This document shows, one piece after another, positions 5,761-7,937 of a DNA stretch of 7,937 bases. Each line of letters opens with the position of its first letter. Position 1 is the first letter of the stretch. The DNA lies in contig JAJYGS010000121.1 in NCBI GenBank assembly GCA_021785055.1, positions 1 through 7,937 on the forward strand, in the 5' to 3' direction. The notes beneath the pieces were generated by a model. The model did not search any database. It had not been told where the DNA came from and was given only the letters and a program-made list of their open reading frames with translations. The stretch comes from Nitrospirota bacterium. Its GTDB lineage: Bacteria > Nitrospirota > JACRHJ01. The position numbers and the translations under genes were made by a program.

Positions 5761-7080
5761 TGAGGATTTGAAGGAAAGCGTGACTTTCGTTCCCCTGGAG
5801 CCTGCCGGCAGGCTGGAGTTGTTCGACAGACTGACGGGGCTTTCGATATTGAAGCTTCCGCCGTGGAGTCTCACTAAGTGCTTGACGATTGCGAGGCCCA
5901 GGCCCGTGCCGCCAAGCTCGCGTGAGCGCGCCGGGTCCACCCTGAAGAAGCGTTCTCCCAGTCTCGGCAGCATCTCCTGCGGGATTCCGGGACCGGTGTC
6001 GGTTATGGAAACCTCCACAATGCCGCCGGACTTCTCCGCCCGGCCAGCCAGTCTGCCGGCCCCGGCAATTGTAACGCTCTCGCCGCGCGGAGTGTATTTT
6101 ACGGCGTTATCGAGGACGTTGAGTATTATCTGGTAGAGCCTGTCCCTGTCCGCCAGGACGGGCGGCATATCGCCGGGGAACTCGAAAAGCAGTTTTATGC
6201 CCTTCTCTTTTATCTTCGGCTCAAGAAGAGCCGCGGCCTCAGCCGCCACATCCTTAACCGAAACCGGCCTCACTGTGAGCCTGACCTCGCCAAGCTCGAT
6301 TCTCGAAAGAGTCATAAGGTCTTCGACAAGCCTGGAAAGCCTCTGCGCGTTGGATTCGATTATCCCGATGAACCTCGCGGCCTTTTCTTTGTCGTTTATC
6401 GCGCCGTCCATCAGCGTCTCCGCAAAGCCCTGAATGGCGGAGATAGGCGTCTTAAGCTCATGGGTTACGTTGGCAACGAAATCCCTGCGCACCCGCTCGA
6501 GATGAAACATCCTCGTGACGTCGTGCAGGACTATGACTATCCCTGAGAAGTTGTCTTCTATAATAAGCGGCACGCACCCGGCAATGAAATACATCGGCTC
6601 CGGGAATCCCGTCTCTATCTCGCCGGACGTATAATCCTTCCGCTCGTGCGCGCTCTTGTAGAGGTTAAGCAGCCCCTCGTTCCTTATCACCTCGACAAGC
6701 GGCCTGCCTAAGGCGTCCTCCTCCCTTATGCCGAACGTCCTCAGGAACGCGGGGTTTACAAGCCCCACCTGGCCCTTTGCGTCGGTCATCATGACGCCTT
6801 CCGCCATCCCTTTCAGGACCGCAGTCAGGACTACCTTTTCCTTCGAGAGCGCATCCACGTTCTTTTTGAGCTGCTCAGACATGAGGTTAAGGTTCTCGGC
6901 GAGGATGCCGAGCTCGTCCCCGCCACCGGAGGCGATACGGCTGCCGAAATCGCCCGCCGCTATCTTCCCGGTAAAGGCTGTCATCCTGTCAACCCTGCGG
7001 GCAAGCCTCAGCCGGGACAGGAACGCCCAAACTATAATAATGACGATAAATGCTGAAAGAACCGCCGCGATACTCGTCAT
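5755..7080 (-). CDS. phoR: PhoR, phosphate-regulon sensor histidine kinase
   Basis: PhoR autophosphorylates and transfers phosphate to PhoB when phosphate is short; with phosphate in excess it acts as a phosphatase under Pst/PhoU control. The 441 residues hold one membrane span (about 4-22), a HAMP-like linker (23-75), a PAS domain (about 84-190), HisKA with the H-box FVANVTHELKTP (phospho-acceptor His207), and HATPase_c with N-box NVLDNAVKYTP (321-331), G1 DTGPGIP (361-367), F-box RFFRVDPARSRE (377-388) and G2 GGTGLGLAIVKHLV (390-403). All catalytic motifs are intact. The ATG at 7080 overlaps the phoB stop (ATGA) and has only a weak ribosome binding site, so translation is probably coupled. 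There is a single span and no periplasmic domain. Two short loop expansions in the ATPase domain coincide with CTGCCGG palindromes (5795-5818 and 6040-6059). Confidence 0.95.
   Translation of the reverse strand: MTSIAAVLSAFIVIIIVWAFLSRLRLARRVDRMTAFTGKIAAGDFGSRIASGGGDELGILAENLNLMSEQLKKNVDALSKEKVVLTAVLKGMAEGVMMTDAKGQVGLVNPAFLRTFGIREEDALGRPLVEVIRNEGLLNLYKSAHERKDYTSGEIETGFPEPMYFIAGCVPLIIEDNFSGIVIVLHDVTRMFHLERVRRDFVANVTHELKTPISAIQGFAETLMDGAINDKEKAARFIGIIESNAQRLSRLVEDLMTLSRIELGEVRLTVRPVSVKDVAAEAAALLEPKIKEKGIKLLFEFPGDMPPVLADRDRLYQIILNVLDNAVKYTPRGESVTIAGAGRLAGRAEKSGGIVEVSITDTGPGIPQEMLPRLGERFFRVDPARSRELGGTGLGLAIVKHLVRLHGGSFNIESPVSLSNNSSLPAGSRGTKVTLSFKSSL
5795..5818. repeat. 12-bp palindrome between 6-bp direct repeats, inside phoR
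   Basis: The perfect palindrome CCTGCCGGCAGG (5801-5812) is bounded by CTGGAG at 5795-5800 and again at 5813-5818. The layout is that of a small insert with a 6-bp target duplication: 18 added bases, hence six in-frame codons. In PhoR it encodes SLPAGS, in the loop before the last beta strand. Removing it would restore a shorter loop, closer to other PhoR proteins. Confidence 0.6.
6040..6059. repeat. Second CTGCCGG hairpin in a phoR loop
   Basis: CCGG-c-CAG (6040-6047) pairs with CTGCCGG (6053-6059) across a 5-base loop, with one bulged C. It encodes part of a Gly/Ala/Arg-rich stretch (around 341-352) between the N-box and G1 motif, where the domain looks about 8 residues longer than in E. 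coli PhoR. It shares the CTGCCGG core with the palindrome at 5801-5812 but has no clear flanking duplication. Confidence 0.35.
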
Positions 7081-7766
7081 TCGGCCATCTCGTATCCTAT
7101 ACCGCGCGCGGTCTTTATGATGGCGGGGTTCTCCGGGTCTTCCTCTATCTTCGCCCTGAGCCGCCGGATATGGACGTCAACCGTCCGAGGCTCTACGAAC
7201 TGGTCGTCCTTCCAGACATTGTCGAGGAGCTTCTCCCTGGGGATTACCCTGCCCCTGTTCAGGGCCAGGTATTTAAGGAGCTTGAACTCCGTGGGGGAGA
7301 GGGTGAGCGGTTTCTCGTGCAGGTAAACCTTGTTTTTGTCCAGGTCTATCTTCAGACTGCCTGCCTTTATGACCGTGGGCGCATGGCCGTTTGTCGAGAG
7401 CCTCCTGAGCACCGCCTTCACCCTTGCCACAAGCTCCCTGGGCGAAAAAGGCTTGGTAACGTAGTCGTCCGCGCCGAGTTCCAGCCCGAGCACGCGGTCG
7501 AGCTCTCCGCCCCTGGCCGTCAGAAGAATTACGGGAATGTCCTGGCTCTCAGGTTTTTTCTTGAGCTCCCGGAGCACTTCCAGGCCCTGCATCCCCGGAA
7601 GCATTATGTCGAGCACGATAAGGGATGGGGAGTCTTTTCGGACGATTTTGAGGGCGTCAAGGCCGTTACCCGCAGTGGATACCCTGTAGCCTTCCTTTGC
7701 GAGGTTGTATTCGACCAGCTCCAGCAGGTCTTTCTCGTCGTCCACCACAAGAATACTCTCTGACAT
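7077..7766 (-). CDS. phoB: PhoB, phosphate-regulon response regulator
   Basis: PhoB is the OmpR-family transcription factor that binds Pho boxes when phosphorylated by PhoR. The protein has 229 residues, the usual length. The receiver domain (about 3-118) has the acidic pocket DDE at 9-11, phospho-acceptor Asp53 in VLDIMLPG, Thr83, Tyr102 and Lys105 in the DDYVTKPFSPREL motif. The C-terminal winged-helix domain (about 130-227) has LTLSPTEFKLLKYL at 154-167, the recognition helix RTVDVHIRRLRAKIE at 194-208, and the wing ending RGIGYEMAE. The ATG at 7766 has AAGGAG at 7774-7779 with 7-base spacing. The first gene of the run, it overlaps phoR by ATGA. The PhoB call, rather than another OmpR-type regulator, rests on these motifs plus the adjoining phoR and pst genes. 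Confidence 0.96.
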   Translation of the reverse strand: MSESILVVDDEKDLLELVEYNLAKEGYRVSTAGNGLDALKIVRKDSPSLIVLDIMLPGMQGLEVLRELKKKPESQDIPVILLTARGGELDRVLGLELGADDYVTKPFSPRELVARVKAVLRRLSTNGHAPTVIKAGSLKIDLDKNKVYLHEKPLTLSPTEFKLLKYLALNRGRVIPREKLLDNVWKDDQFVEPRTVDVHIRRLRAKIEEDPENPAIIKTARGIGYEMAE

Positions 7767-7801
7767 CTTGCGTCTCCTTAATGTTTTTACCGTCTTACTC
7801 T

Positions 7802-7807
7802 ATTATA
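7802..7807 (-). promoter_or_regulatory. -10 box of the likely phoB promoter
   Basis: A perfect TATAAT lies 35 bp before the phoB start codon, implying transcription from about 7795 and a short leader. No good -35 box stands at 16-18 bp (the best is TTTATT at 17 bp), and no Pho-type repeat lies 10 bp upstream. The promoter may be weak and constitutive, or need an unrecognised activator. Confidence 0.5.
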
Positions 7808-7827
7808 TTTCATTTTTTTCGTCCAAT

Positions 7828-7885
7828 AAAAAAGAGAGTTTCATCATAACTTAATGTTCTTTTAATCAAACTGCAACAACTCTCT
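7828..7885 (-). terminator. Long-loop terminator-like inverted repeat upstream of phoB
   Basis: AGAGAGTT (7878-7885) and AACTCTCT (7833-7840) form a perfect 8-bp stem on the minus strand, followed at once by five T bases (7828-7832). The 37-base loop is long and the stem has only four G-C pairs, so this is a weak candidate. It could end a minus-strand gene that lies beyond the window, or attenuate a longer phoB transcript. The T-run makes sense only for leftward transcription. Confidence 0.35.
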
Positions 7886-7937
7886 GCTTTAATGTCGCCC
7901 ATGATACTCTTCAGAAAGACGGTTGACATAATAATAA

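Noticed and set aside
7810..7929. Minus-strand 39-codon open frame upstream of phoB, open to the window edge
   Set aside because: It has no ribosome binding site at its ATG, is AT-rich like the rest of the spacer, and contains the inverted repeat and much of the phoB promoter region. It could be the tail of a gene beyond 7937, but nothing supports that here.
1..7937. Search for tRNA, rRNA, CRISPR arrays, insertion sequences or transposases
   Set aside because: No tandem repeat-spacer pattern, transposase motif, long terminal inverted repeats or structured RNA gene was seen. Nearly all of the window is taken up by the eight phosphate genes.

Overview
The window is a complete phosphate-starvation locus. 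Every gene reads on the minus strand, so transcription runs from high to low coordinates: phoB, phoR, an OprO/OprP-type outer-membrane porin, pstS, pstC, pstA, pstB, phoU. All eight genes look intact. An outer-membrane beta-barrel protein and a Gram-negative-type PhoBR/Pst set point to a diderm bacterium. GC content is moderately high in the genes, the Ile codon ATA is common, and the non-coding stretches are AT-rich. This fits an environmental Desulfobacterota- or Nitrospirota-like lineage, but the taxonomic guess is weak.

Layout from the transcription-upstream end: 7767-7937 is an AT-rich upstream region with a perfect TATAAT box before phoB and a long-loop, T-run-tailed inverted repeat. 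phoB (7077-7766) and phoR (5755-7080) overlap by ATGA. The gap 5610-5754 carries a PhoB-type promoter (tandem repeats with an 11-bp period, then a -10 box 10 bp downstream), a possible structured leader, and a second, stronger run of three 11-bp repeats lying directly against the porin ribosome binding site. The porin follows (4317-5600), then a 58-bp gap with a second promoter candidate and a hairpin touching the pstS ribosome binding site. pstS, pstC, pstA, pstB and phoU are then packed with gaps of 14 bp or less, or with overlaps of 4 and 8 bp, and reach the left edge of the window.

How the genes work together (known for the families): the porin admits phosphate across the outer membrane, PstS captures it in the periplasm, PstC/PstA form the inner-membrane channel, and PstB hydrolyses ATP to drive import. 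PhoU links the transporter's state to the PhoR kinase, which phosphorylates PhoB; PhoB~P then switches on promoters with Pho boxes. The PhoR here has one predicted membrane span and no room for a periplasmic sensor domain, which agrees with sensing through Pst and PhoU.

I see no new kind of system. The points worth a second look are regulatory and structural: the repeat array against the porin ribosome binding site, the separate pstS promoter and hairpin, and a small palindrome flanked by 6-bp direct repeats that seems to have been added in frame to phoR.
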